Assembly: GCA_964430665.1 (NCBI GenBank)
Contig: CAYSFC010000010.1
Span: 1 to 24,168, forward strand
DNA from: JAQUYS01 sp964430665
GTDB lineage: Archaea > Nanobdellota > Nanobdellia > Woesearchaeales > SKGA01
DNA length: 24,168 bases
Direction: 5' to 3'
Of this stretch, positions 14,073-21,851 are shown piece by piece; the first letter of the stretch is position 1, and each line of letters starts with the position of its first letter. The notes beneath the pieces are model-generated. The model saw nothing but the letters and a program-made list of their open reading frames with translations, was not told where the DNA came from and made no database searches. The translations under genes were made by a program, and so were the position numbers.

Positions 14073-15741
14073 TTTGCATCTCCAAAATTTTATCCAAATT
14101 TATTTCAAAAGTCGCAACAGGAGTTATTAATCCAAAATTAGTTAATACTTGAGGATGTAATTCTCCTATTAATCCCACATCTTTTTTATTGACTAAAACT
14201 TTTCCAACCCTTCCTTCAATAAAAGAAGGGTGTTCAATTTCTTCTATTTCACACACCAAATCTTTTGTTTTTAAAACTAAATCTAATATTTGTTTTATTT
14301 GTGTGAATGTAACCATTTTATCAGTAATTGTTGCAGAAAAATTAGTTAAATTTTCACATCTAACATCTTTTTTATCATCAGGATTTATAACTATTCCAAC
14401 TTCAAATATTTTCTGAGGTATTGGGTTCGATCTATTATTAACTAGCGCTTTTAATAATTCAGGAATTAACGAAGTTCTCATCATAGTTTGATTTTCATTA
14501 CCATTCAAAACTTCCATGTATTTTTCTTTTGAATTTTTTAAAATCATCCAATCAACATTTTCTTTAATTGAAGTCAAAATATTAGTATAAACTTCTAAAT
14601 GTCCTAAACCAATCATTACATTCGAGATTTCTTCTTTTAAATCTGAAAGAGGCAAAGTTTCTCCAATAGTTGCAATCTCAGGAACTCTTAATTTGAAATT
14701 ATTATAACCATAAGCTCTAGCAATATCATCTGCAACATCGATTTCATGCCAAATGTCTCTTCTGTAACAAGGTATTTTAACAGAAATTTTTTTAGCATCA
14801 AAAGAAATAACCTCGTACATCATTTTAGTTAAAAGTTCTTTTATTTTTTTATCAGAAAGTTCTAATCCAAGAAGATTTTTTATAGTTTCTTTTTTAACAT
14901 CTATTTTTTGAGATTTAACTAAAGGTAATTTCTCAGTATCTTCTCCTTCGTATTTAACTTGGACTTCATAAATATCTCCACCCATGTCATAAAACATAGT
15001 CACAATATTTGTTAGCATTTCATTCAACAAAATTTTATCAAATCCACTGCACTCAATAAATAATTCTTTTGTGTTTTCACTCACTCTTCCTGTTTTCTCA
15101 GAATTTATTATTGGAGGCATAGAAAGAATTTCTCCATTAGAATCTACAAAATAAGGAAAAGTCTCTTTTCCTTCCAATAAATGAGCATATTCTCTTCCAG
15201 TTTCGTGTTTTTGCAAAATATCTAATCCGTGCATCTCTTCTGTTTTCCCCAAAGGAATGAATTTAATTTCTTTAGGTTTCGCGGCAGTGTAAGTAATAGG
15301 CATCTGAATAACATCCAAAGGATAAATTCCGATAGCTCCCTTAACTCTACCTCTTGCCAACAAAACATGTAATTTTTCTTGAACATCAATTATTTCTTTT
15401 ATATTATCTTCATTTAATTTAAGATTTCGAACAACAGCACAAACAGTATAAGGTCTAACTCCTTTAACTTTTTTTGTAACATTAACAACATAATTATTTT
15501 TTTTCAATTCAAAATCAATTTTAGGTAAAGTTCCTTCTCTAAAAGATTTTATTGCTCTTGCTAAACCTTGTAAACTTAAAAGATCCAATCTTTCAGGAGT
15601 TATTTCAATACCTAATTCATCTCCTTCACAAGAATCTAATTCAAAGCCCATATCAAAAAGAACTTTATCTAATTCATCTTTTGTTATTTTTTTACCAATC
15701 GCTTTGTTTAATGATTTATGGGAAATATTTAATATTACCAT
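14065..15741 (-). CDS. pheT: Phenylalanyl-tRNA synthetase beta subunit
   Basis: It is the structural and editing subunit of the (alpha beta)2 enzyme that charges tRNA-Phe. At 558 residues it is the shorter archaeal/eukaryal form, lacking the bacterial N-terminal tRNA-binding EMAP-like and C-terminal anticodon-binding extensions. The N-terminal domain (GKKITKDELDKVLFDMGFEL) is followed by the B3/B4 editing region (about 90-260) with the RGRVKGAIGIYPLD segment, a B5 domain with CYRRDIWHEIDVADDIARAYGYN (about 325-350) and the catalytic-like core that pairs with PheS (GLGHLEVYTNILTS, VLNGNENQTMMRTSLIPELL). It begins one base after the pheS stop codon and overlaps orf69 at its end. Confidence 0.97.
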   Translation of the reverse strand: MVILNISHKSLNKAIGKKITKDELDKVLFDMGFELDSCEGDELGIEITPERLDLLSLQGLARAIKSFREGTLPKIDFELKKNNYVVNVTKKVKGVRPYTVCAVVRNLKLNEDNIKEIIDVQEKLHVLLARGRVKGAIGIYPLDVIQMPITYTAAKPKEIKFIPLGKTEEMHGLDILQKHETGREYAHLLEGKETFPYFVDSNGEILSMPPIINSEKTGRVSENTKELFIECSGFDKILLNEMLTNIVTMFYDMGGDIYEVQVKYEGEDTEKLPLVKSQKIDVKKETIKNLLGLELSDKKIKELLTKMMYEVISFDAKKISVKIPCYRRDIWHEIDVADDIARAYGYNNFKLRVPEIATIGETLPLSDLKEEISNVMIGLGHLEVYTNILTSIKENVDWMILKNSKEKYMEVLNGNENQTMMRTSLIPELLKALVNNRSNPIPQKIFEVGIVINPDDKKDVRCENLTNFSATITDKMVTFTQIKQILDLVLKTKDLVCEIEEIEHPSFIEGRVGKVLVNKKDVGLIGELHPQVLTNFGLITPVATFEINLDKILEMQNG

Positions 15742-15742
15742 T

Positions 15743-17281
15743 TTAATCTAACCTCGGCTGGGGTGTTTTGTGTTTTGCAATCCATTCAAAATCAACTCCT
15801 GCACCAACCATATCTTTAGGACTATCAATATTGTTAAGAAGAGCTGCAACTCTCGTTCCACCCATACCCCAAGCAATAACTGATTTTTTTATTCCATATG
15901 GAGCTAAACTTTCAGGTCTAAATATTCCTGAGTTAATTAAAGCATACCATTTTTTCTTTTTTTCATCATAATAATGTGCTTCCATACTTGGTTCAGTGTA
16001 AGGATTATATGTTGGTTTAAAACGTATTTTTGTAATTCCAAAACCTGCGAAGAACTCTTTAATCATTCCCATCAAATCTGGAAGTCCCAAATTATCTCCC
16101 ATAACAAAACCTTCAACTTGAACGAATTCAGCTAAGTGTGTAGCATCTGTTGCTTCATTTCTAAAATTAGTAGCAACATAAAAATATTTACAATCTTCTT
16201 TAACACCTTCTCCGAATTTACGAAAAGTAGCTGCAGTTGAATGCGTTCTAAGTATAAGTTGTTTAGCAACTTTTTCAGACCAAGGTTTACCATAACCTGT
16301 TGAACCTGTATTTCCTCCATTTTCATGAACTGCTTTTACTTTTTCAACGAATTCTTTAGGTAATTTGGCTTCGCCCTTAACAAAGAAAGTATCTTGAACA
16401 TCCCTAGCAGGATGATCTTGAGGAATCCACATAGAATCCATACACCAGAATGCTGATTCAACTAACGGACCTTCCATTTCTTTAAAACCCATAGACAAGA
16501 ATACATCTCGAATTAAATTATGAACTTCATTTACAGGATGTCTTCTACCACCAGAAATTTCAGGAACAGGACTTTTAATATCATAACTTCTAAAAGTTTT
16601 ACCTTTCCAACTTCCATTTTTTAACATATCTGTTGTTAATTGTTCTTCAACATTAGATAAATCTATTTTTGCTCCAATTAGTTGTTTACCAAGAGTAGTT
16701 AGTTCAATAGTCATTATTTTTTTCTCAACAACTTTAATGAAATCTTTTCTTTTTTTCAACTCGTCAACAATTCTTCTATCATCAGAACTTAATTTATCAT
16801 AATCCAATGGAAATTTTCTTTTAATTATCTCTTGTTCAGGAAAATTTATTGAAAGTATTGCCTTACCTGCAGCATTTATTTCAACAACTAAGCCATCTTT
16901 ATCTTTTTTAACTTCAATCGCCCTTTTACTTTTTAAAATTCCTATTGAAGACATTATTTCATTTTTTGAAAGAGTTTTAGAAACTAATTTATCAATGTTC
17001 AAAGCTTTATCTTTTATTTCTTTAAGAATTCTAAATTCAGGTAAACCTTCTTTGTTAGCAAAAAATCCATTCTCTCCCAAACAAACTTCTTTCAATATTT
17101 TTGTTTGAGAATTTATAATATTTCTATTTCCTAACCATAAAAGCGCTCTTCTAACTTCAACTTCTTGCATTTTCGAAGATTTTACCAAATCCTCTAATAC
17201 TATTTTATCTTTTAAATGCGGTAAAAGCTTTCTTTCAAGAAGAGAGAGCGAATTTGCCAATTTAGATAAATCTTCTGTCAT
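15743..17281 (-). CDS. pheS: Phenylalanyl-tRNA synthetase alpha subunit
   Basis: This is the catalytic subunit of the class II synthetase for phenylalanine. The 512-residue protein has N-terminal winged-helix repeats (about 1-210) typical of archaeal and eukaryal PheS, then the class II core: motif 1 with GGRRHPVNEVHNLIRDVF (244-261), motif 2 around LRTHSTAATFRK (344-355) and FRNEATDATHLAEF (373-386), and motif 3 GMGGTRVAALL (472-482). The position after AEF, usually histidine, is valine here (EFVQVEGF). A TATA-like run on the minus strand (about 17304-17316) about 28 bases before the ATG suggests a leaderless transcript. It heads the pheS-pheT-orf69-pth2 operon. Confidence 0.97.
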   Translation of the reverse strand: MTEDLSKLANSLSLLERKLLPHLKDKIVLEDLVKSSKMQEVEVRRALLWLGNRNIINSQTKILKEVCLGENGFFANKEGLPEFRILKEIKDKALNIDKLVSKTLSKNEIMSSIGILKSKRAIEVKKDKDGLVVEINAAGKAILSINFPEQEIIKRKFPLDYDKLSSDDRRIVDELKKRKDFIKVVEKKIMTIELTTLGKQLIGAKIDLSNVEEQLTTDMLKNGSWKGKTFRSYDIKSPVPEISGGRRHPVNEVHNLIRDVFLSMGFKEMEGPLVESAFWCMDSMWIPQDHPARDVQDTFFVKGEAKLPKEFVEKVKAVHENGGNTGSTGYGKPWSEKVAKQLILRTHSTAATFRKFGEGVKEDCKYFYVATNFRNEATDATHLAEFVQVEGFVMGDNLGLPDLMGMIKEFFAGFGITKIRFKPTYNPYTEPSMEAHYYDEKKKKWYALINSGIFRPESLAPYGIKKSVIAWGMGGTRVAALLNNIDSPKDMVGAGVDFEWIAKHKTPQPRLD

Positions 17282-17350
17282 GATTCTTCGTATGAGCCCT
17301 TTCTTTTTATATTTTTGGTTTATTTCTAATTATTCATAAATATGAGAAAA

Positions 17351-17361
17351 CTATTTAAATA
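17351..17361 (+). promoter_or_regulatory. TATA element of the surface protein gene
   Basis: CTATTTAAATA is centred about 26 bases before the ATG at 17382, which indicates a leaderless transcript divergent from pheS. Confidence 0.5.
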
Positions 17362-17381
17362 CTTGAATTGAATAAAAGCGT

Positions 17382-18971
17382 ATGAAATTAAATCAAATAA
17401 TCCTTTTAATATGTATATTGATTTTATTAATACCTAATGTCTATTCAGCATCAAGCAGTAAAGTTAAAATAATTGATGATTGGGTACATTATCAACATTC
17501 TTTTACAAAAAATGGAAACAACTATTCAATAACTCCTTTAAATACCTTCACAGGTAATGATTCTGATGGATTATTACGATTCAAGAGAAACAACGAATCT
17601 TTTTTAGTTAAATATGGCGAATGTGAAACTCATTATTTTTACACTTTTTGTTTTAATGACACAACAATAGATAATGAATTAGCAGATATAGATGATAAAG
17701 GAGCAGTTCAACCCTCAATATATATAAAAATTTATGAATATGATCCTGCCAAGGCTTTAAAAGTAACTAAAAAATTAAGCAAAACTAAAGTACATCTTCA
17801 AGAACAAATAAATGTAGAATTATTTCTTGAAAATATTGGAGACATAGATTTAACCAACATGACTATTTATGAATATATTCCTGATGGTTATGAACTTAAT
17901 AAGAAAGGATCTATGTGGATCAAACAAGAAAATAATAATTTGGAAATAAAAACTATGCTTCTAAAAAGGTCAAATAAAACATATACCTACACAATAAGCC
18001 CTATAGAATATGTAGATGCTAAAATAAATACATCAATAGAGTATACATCTGAAGATATTCACTATTCAGAATTTCCGTTAGTTAAGAAGAAAATATCTAT
18101 AATCGATCCGTATAAAATGACTTCAAAAATTAGTGAAGATAAAATTGGCATCAACGAAGTTGCGTATTACACTTTAACTATAGAAAACAAAGAATCAGAA
18201 AATTTAATACTAAATAGAATTTATTTTGAAATTTCTCCATCTCTGGCAGTTGTCAGTAGAAAAAATCTGAAAAAAGATAAAAGTTACACTTATTTCGCCG
18301 AAAATATAATTTTGGAACCAGGAGAAGAAGAAACATTCAATCTTAAATTGAAAGGACCATATACTGGAAATTACAAATTGCACCAAAGAATAGATATGGA
18401 AACAAAAGGTACAACATTCACAAGAGTATTCAACGATTTATTTAATGTTACAACAGATGGTTTAGATTGTAGAATAGTTCCTGATAAAGAAATTATAAAT
18501 CCAGGAGAATCTGTTTGGTATTCTTTGGTTTTATTAAACACAGGTGATGATGAATATAATCATATAAATGTGAGTTTTCTTGATCAGAATTTAACAGAAC
18601 AAAATTATACTTTGTCCAAACTTCCTCTTGGAAATAATCACACATTAGATAAAAAAATAGTTACAGCTCCTTTAAATCCATCAGAACACATAGTTCTAAA
18701 CATAAATGGAACTTATGAGACAAGAACAAGACAAATTCTAAGATGTTATTCTCAATCAACAATCGCAATAAATTCCACATCAATTGTTGTTGAAGAAGAT
18801 GAATTAGAAGACGAATCTGAAGATAGTTCCTCAAGTTCCTCAAGCAGCACATCAAATACAAATGAAAATCAAGACCAAGAAGATGATGATGAAGATGATG
18901 AAACAAAAGAAGATGTAAAAAATATGAATTTCTTTCAAAAACTAATGTATTTAATAAAAATTATTTTTTAA
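17382..18971 (+). CDS. Secreted beta-domain surface protein with acidic Ser-rich stalk
   Basis: The 529-residue protein has a signal peptide (hydrophobic core about 5-20, likely cut near VYSA). Several Ig-like beta domains follow; the segments INVELFLENIGDIDLTNMTI (about 145-164), AYYTLTIENKESENLIL and VWYSLVLLNTGDDEYNHINV have the CARDB/DUF11-like pattern seen in archaeal surface proteins. Many N-x-S/T sites suggest heavy N-glycosylation. Residues about 467-513 form an acidic stalk with a run of eight serines and long Asp/Glu stretches. The last 14 residues (NFFQKLMYLIKIIF) form a short amphipathic or hydrophobic tail that may contact the membrane. Function is probably adhesive or structural; no enzyme motif is visible. 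The stop codon interlocks with that of the small convergent gene. Confidence 0.8.
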   Translation: MKLNQIILLICILILLIPNVYSASSSKVKIIDDWVHYQHSFTKNGNNYSITPLNTFTGNDSDGLLRFKRNNESFLVKYGECETHYFYTFCFNDTTIDNELADIDDKGAVQPSIYIKIYEYDPAKALKVTKKLSKTKVHLQEQINVELFLENIGDIDLTNMTIYEYIPDGYELNKKGSMWIKQENNNLEIKTMLLKRSNKTYTYTISPIEYVDAKINTSIEYTSEDIHYSEFPLVKKKISIIDPYKMTSKISEDKIGINEVAYYTLTIENKESENLILNRIYFEISPSLAVVSRKNLKKDKSYTYFAENIILEPGEEETFNLKLKGPYTGNYKLHQRIDMETKGTTFTRVFNDLFNVTTDGLDCRIVPDKEIINPGESVWYSLVLLNTGDDEYNHINVSFLDQNLTEQNYTLSKLPLGNNHTLDKKIVTAPLNPSEHIVLNINGTYETRTRQILRCYSQSTIAINSTSIVVEEDELEDESEDSSSSSSSSTSNTNENQDQEDDDEDDETKEDVKNMNFFQKLMYLIKIIF

Positions 18972-19126
18972 AGTAAAACTAAACCTGTGATTAGAAGAAT
19001 TATTCCTACAGTTATTAATCCAACACCAATAGATTCTATCTTATCAATATTTTTAAAAAAATCAACCAACCAATCTTTGGATTTCTTATACCATTCATCG
19101 ATAGGAATATTTATCGTCTTTGCCAT
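18968..19126 (-). CDS. 52-residue single-span membrane protein
   Basis: A short frame encodes MAKTINIPIDEWYKKSKDWL, then a link of about 15 residues, then a glycine-containing membrane helix (GVGLITVGIILLITGLVLL, about 34-52) that ends at the C-terminus. The N-terminal half is amphipathic and would lie in the cytoplasm. A TATA-like run (minus strand, about 19142-19157) sits near the expected distance for a leaderless start. Its stop overlaps that of the surface protein gene by four bases. No family is recognised. The frame fills the gap in an otherwise tightly packed region, which supports it being real. Confidence 0.55.
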   Translation of the reverse strand: MAKTINIPIDEWYKKSKDWLVDFFKNIDKIESIGVGLITVGIILLITGLVLL

Positions 19127-19200
19127 AGTGAATTGGAGAACTTTTATCTATTTTTAAGGATTTTGGTGAAATTACACAAAAATAAGAAAATTCTACGATA

Positions 19201-19214
19201 ATTTTATAAATAAA
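19201..19214 (+). promoter_or_regulatory. TATA element of the two-gene surface operon
   Basis: TTTATAAATAAATA predicts transcription starting near 19233-19238, inside the inverted repeat that follows. Confidence 0.45.
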
Positions 19215-19225
19215 TAAAGATGTAA

Positions 19226-19260
19226 AAGCTTATATTGTGTGAATATAGCAATATAAGTTT
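19226..19260. promoter_or_regulatory. Inverted repeat over the predicted transcription start
   Basis: CTTATATTG (19229-19237) and CAATATAAG (19249-19257) are perfect inverted copies separated by 11 bases, and the match extends outward by three more pairs if one G-T pair is allowed. The site overlaps the expected start of transcription and lies before GGTGTG (the ribosome binding site). It is either an operator for a dimeric regulator or a leader hairpin. Confidence 0.45.
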
Positions 19261-19274
19261 ATAAGGTGTGTAAT

Positions 19275-20660
19275 ATGAATAATGATAATTTGTATATGAT
19301 TTCTATTGTTGCTATTGTTTTTATGGTTGCAACAGTATTTACAATTTCTAATTTCAACAACAATGAACAATACATTGTTAGTGAAGATGGAATTGTGACA
19401 AACGAACAAGGAAATGTTGTAGGGCAATGGTTTTTTAACATGTTTACAACTTCTTCTTCATCAACTACAGACACAACACCAGGTTTAGTTACTGAATTCG
19501 AACCTATAGAAAATGAAAATCAATATGTTAAAGACCTTCTTTCAACATACAATTCACAAGAATATGAAGATTGGTTAAGAGATTCTTTGACAGCTAATGA
19601 AGCTCTATTAGGAATGGGCAAAAGTTACCAATATATTGAAGGATTTCAGAATGGTTTAGATAATGGTAGACAAATAGCAAAAAGAAAAAGTTTTGTAGAA
19701 GGAATAGATAGAGCTAAGAATGATTATTGGCACAATATGTGTATATATATGGATGAAAATGGAAATTATCAATTTATAGAAGATTCTTATGTTAACGATA
19801 TAGAATCTATGGAATATTTTGGAGCTATAAATGAATATTACAACAAACACAAAGATGATTTATATGATTCCCCTTACACACAAACTAACATTAATGCAGG
19901 TCTTGGTATGCTTCTTACACTAATTCCAGAAGGAAGCTGGTGTGATTGTGAAGGAAGTACTGAATATGCAAATACAAATGATTTTTATTCTATGACAGGA
20001 TGTCCTACAGAATGTAATGAATATAAAAAAGTTAAAGATTTTTTAGATGTTGAAGAAGATCCTTTCTCAAATGTAGAAAATGCAGGATTAAATACAGATG
20101 ATGGTTGGTACGAAGAAAGCAATTGGTATGAAGGAAAAGATGAAGTTTTAATGAATATTGAAGAAACAGGAACTTTTATAGGATGGGCTATAAATAACGC
20201 AGCTACAGAAGAAGTATCTGATTATTCTGTAGGTTATGAAGACGGTTTAGCATTTGGAAAGGGTTTAAAATTTATGGAGTCTTTTAATCAAGGTCATGAT
20301 TATTTTATGGAACAAGGAAGATTCTGTTCATATATATACGATGGATATTATGATTACTCTGAAGAAGATTACACGTATGAATTAAGTTTCAATTTATTTT
20401 TAGATAGAATAGATGGAATGGTTGAAGAAAATATCTGGTATAAAAGAGATTCTTTAGGATTTCCTTTAGCTGCAAAGAATTATGTTGAAGAAAACAACCC
20501 TTATGTTGGCGCAACAATCCAAGTTCCAATATACGAAGAAGGCGGTCTTTGCGATTGTGTTGATGGAAGCATGTATTGGACTTTGTCTGATTGTAATTCC
20601 GAATGTAATCTGTTGAAAAAGATTGTTGGAACAAAAGAATTAACTCCTCCATGGAATTAA
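19275..20660 (+). CDS. Membrane-anchored protein with duplicated cysteine domain
   Basis: I start this 461-residue protein at the ATG at 19275, because AGGTG lies just upstream; a GTG at 19266 would use up that site. Residues 8-25 form one membrane anchor, followed by a Ser/Thr linker (about 57-70). The rest is two copies of one domain of about 190 residues. Copy 1 has FQNGLDNGRQ, C156, then C223-D-C225, C243, C247. Copy 2 has YEDGLAFGKG, C351, then C426-D-C428, C440, C444. Each copy thus ends in CDC-x(n)-C-x3-C followed by a Lys-Lys pair (EYKK, LLKK). The cysteines may form disulfides outside the cell or bind a metal. No known family is recognised. The protein is acidic and rich in Tyr. Confidence 0.75.
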   Translation: MNNDNLYMISIVAIVFMVATVFTISNFNNNEQYIVSEDGIVTNEQGNVVGQWFFNMFTTSSSSTTDTTPGLVTEFEPIENENQYVKDLLSTYNSQEYEDWLRDSLTANEALLGMGKSYQYIEGFQNGLDNGRQIAKRKSFVEGIDRAKNDYWHNMCIYMDENGNYQFIEDSYVNDIESMEYFGAINEYYNKHKDDLYDSPYTQTNINAGLGMLLTLIPEGSWCDCEGSTEYANTNDFYSMTGCPTECNEYKKVKDFLDVEEDPFSNVENAGLNTDDGWYEESNWYEGKDEVLMNIEETGTFIGWAINNAATEEVSDYSVGYEDGLAFGKGLKFMESFNQGHDYFMEQGRFCSYIYDGYYDYSEEDYTYELSFNLFLDRIDGMVEENIWYKRDSLGFPLAAKNYVEENNPYVGATIQVPIYEEGGLCDCVDGSMYWTLSDCNSECNLLKKIVGTKELTPPWN

Positions 20661-20687
20661 TTATTTTTTATTTTTTAGGTGTTTATT

Positions 20688-21200
20688 TTGGATAAAAACT
20701 ACGAATTTTGGACAATTTCTTTAGTTATATTAGTTGCATGTATGGGAATAACATTCACATTGTTAAATACACAGTATTCTGCATCAAACAATAATTTAAT
20801 TGGTAATGCAATGACTTCCATAATTAATGGAAAGAAAGATCCATATTCATATGAGAACATAGTTGCTATAGATCCAATAAATTATGATGTTCAAACAGAT
20901 AATTCAAATTATTTATTTGATAATATTTTTAGAGACTCAATTATTTTTCAAGGATACATAATAGAAAATAAACAAACTCAGGAATTAATTAATTTAATAG
21001 TTGGTTTAGTAAATGGTGATTTGAAAGCACATAAAACTTCAGATAACCAAAAATTTATTTTTGAAGGACATCTAGATGTTTATGGTGAAGAATATACATC
21101 AACATTAATTTTAGTTCTAAATGAAATCGATGTAATTGATGACAAATACATAGAATATTCAGAAGCAGAAAACTATCTTTTAAACAAAATGTTAATATAA
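20688..21200 (+). CDS. Small membrane-anchored partner protein
   Basis: A 170-residue protein. I choose the TTG at 20688 because AGGTG (20677-20681) lies six bases upstream; starting at the GTG at 20679 would overlap this signal. The N-terminus (LDKNYEFWTISLVILVACMG) resembles that of the preceding gene (MNNDNLYMISIVAIVFMVAT): a short acidic and polar head and one membrane helix, so the two probably share a common origin for this part or insert the same way. The rest (about 35-170) is a polar domain without cysteines, with strands such as FIFEGHLDVYGEEYTSTLIL. Spacing of 27 bases suggests one operon. Function is unknown. It abuts the convergent methyltransferase gene with no gap. Confidence 0.65.
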   Translation: MDKNYEFWTISLVILVACMGITFTLLNTQYSASNNNLIGNAMTSIINGKKDPYSYENIVAIDPINYDVQTDNSNYLFDNIFRDSIIFQGYIIENKQTQELINLIVGLVNGDLKAHKTSDNQKFIFEGHLDVYGEEYTSTLILVLNEIDVIDDKYIEYSEAENYLLNKMLI

Positions 21201-21692
21201 TTATTTAATAATTATAAAAATTAAATCTTTATCTTCTTCAATTATTTTTATTTCAAATTCAGAAAAAGTTTTTCTAATTAATTTTTCAATGAGTTGAGAT
21301 TTAATACTTCTTTTTAAAAAAGTTAAACCAAACTTGTTTTTACCAACTCTTTTAATTTCTTTTAATCCTTTTTGAATATCTTCAAAATTTTGTATGGCTG
21401 TAATTGAAATAACAACATCAAAAAAATCATTTTCAAAAGGCAAATTCTCAGCACAACCGACCAAAGCTTTATTTTTTCCAGCGTATTGTTCAATTAATTT
21501 TTCTGCAGGATCTATTCCTACAGATTCTATTACATCAAAATAATCTAAAGAAAATCCTGTTCCGCAACCAACATCTAACAATTTATCTGAAGAACTAATT
21601 AAATCTTCATCCAAAATTATTTTTAACTTTTTCATTTGTTCTTCTTTATGAAGTTCATTGTAAGTTTTAGCAATTTCGTCATAATATGTCAA
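21201..21692 (-). CDS. Small class I SAM-dependent methyltransferase
   Basis: A 163-residue protein with the Rossmann methyltransferase core. Motif I is LLDVGCGTG (38-46), the acidic residue after strand 2 is D61 in VGIDPAE, and motif IV is FDVVISITAIQNF (91-103). It resembles UbiE/type 11 methyltransferases with an N-terminal helix (YYDEIAKTYNELHKEEQ), but it is short and lacks an added substrate domain. The start is a TTG at 21692, backed by a strong AGGAGG eight bases upstream. It lies 40 bases behind the tRNA gene on the same strand, so it could be read through from the tRNA operon or from a TATA-like run near 21722-21730. The substrate is unknown. Confidence 0.85.
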   Translation of the reverse strand: MTYYDEIAKTYNELHKEEQMKKLKIILDEDLISSSDKLLDVGCGTGFSLDYFDVIESVGIDPAEKLIEQYAGKNKALVGCAENLPFENDFFDVVISITAIQNFEDIQKGLKEIKRVGKNKFGLTFLKRSIKSQLIEKLIRKTFSEFEIKIIEEDKDLIFIIIK

Positions 21693-21734
21693 ATTAAGTG
21701 CCTCCTGCTTTCAAAACACCAAATATAAAGATGG

Positions 21735-21851
21735 TGAGGGTACCCGGAAAGTCGAAACAGAACTCCTTATTCAAAATATGGTTTGCTGTTTTCTCGAACC
21801 AGGGATTGCCCGCAAGTCAGGCGGGAGTCATAGCCACTAGACCATACCCTC
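21735..21851 (-). tRNA. tRNA-Val (GAC), interrupted by a T-loop intron
   Basis: Read on the minus strand, GAGGGTA (1-7) pairs perfectly with TACCCTC (66-72). Next come T8 and G9, a D-arm typical of Val tRNA (GTCTAGTGGCTATGAC), the anticodon stem CCCGC/GCGGG with loop CTGACTT (anticodon GAC), the variable loop CAATC, and the T-stem CCTGG/CCGGG. The T-loop is split by a 44-base intron after G59 (21749-21792). The spliced T-loop is TTCGAGT and the mature tRNA is 73 bases with discriminator A. CCA is encoded directly after it (21732-21734). Conserved G15-C48, G18, G19, T54, T55, C56 and A58 are all present. Position 37 is T, where a purine is normal, so the identity is likely but not certain. The gene starts one base after the stop codon of the DUF1461 gene. 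Confidence 0.85.
21749..21792 (-). other. 44-base bulge-helix-bulge intron at tRNA position 59/60
   Basis: A bulge-helix-bulge fold can be drawn. The T-stem is the exon helix, TTCG pairs with CGAC (three of four pairs, one T-C mismatch), three-base bulges AGA and TTT flank it, and AAACAG pairs with CTGTTT as the intron helix. Cutting after the second base of each bulge gives a normal seven-base T-loop. An alternative register pairs TCGA with TCGA in full but would give a nine-base loop. Confidence 0.72.

Noticed and set aside
19230..19474. Minus-strand frames opposite the start of the cysteine-domain gene
   Set aside because: No ribosome binding site or promoter, and they overlap the well-supported anchor-encoding gene.
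21743..21751. Third copy of the CCGGAAAGT repeat in the tRNA region
   Set aside because: Only nine bases match and they are explained by the T-stem and the intron end of the tRNA.
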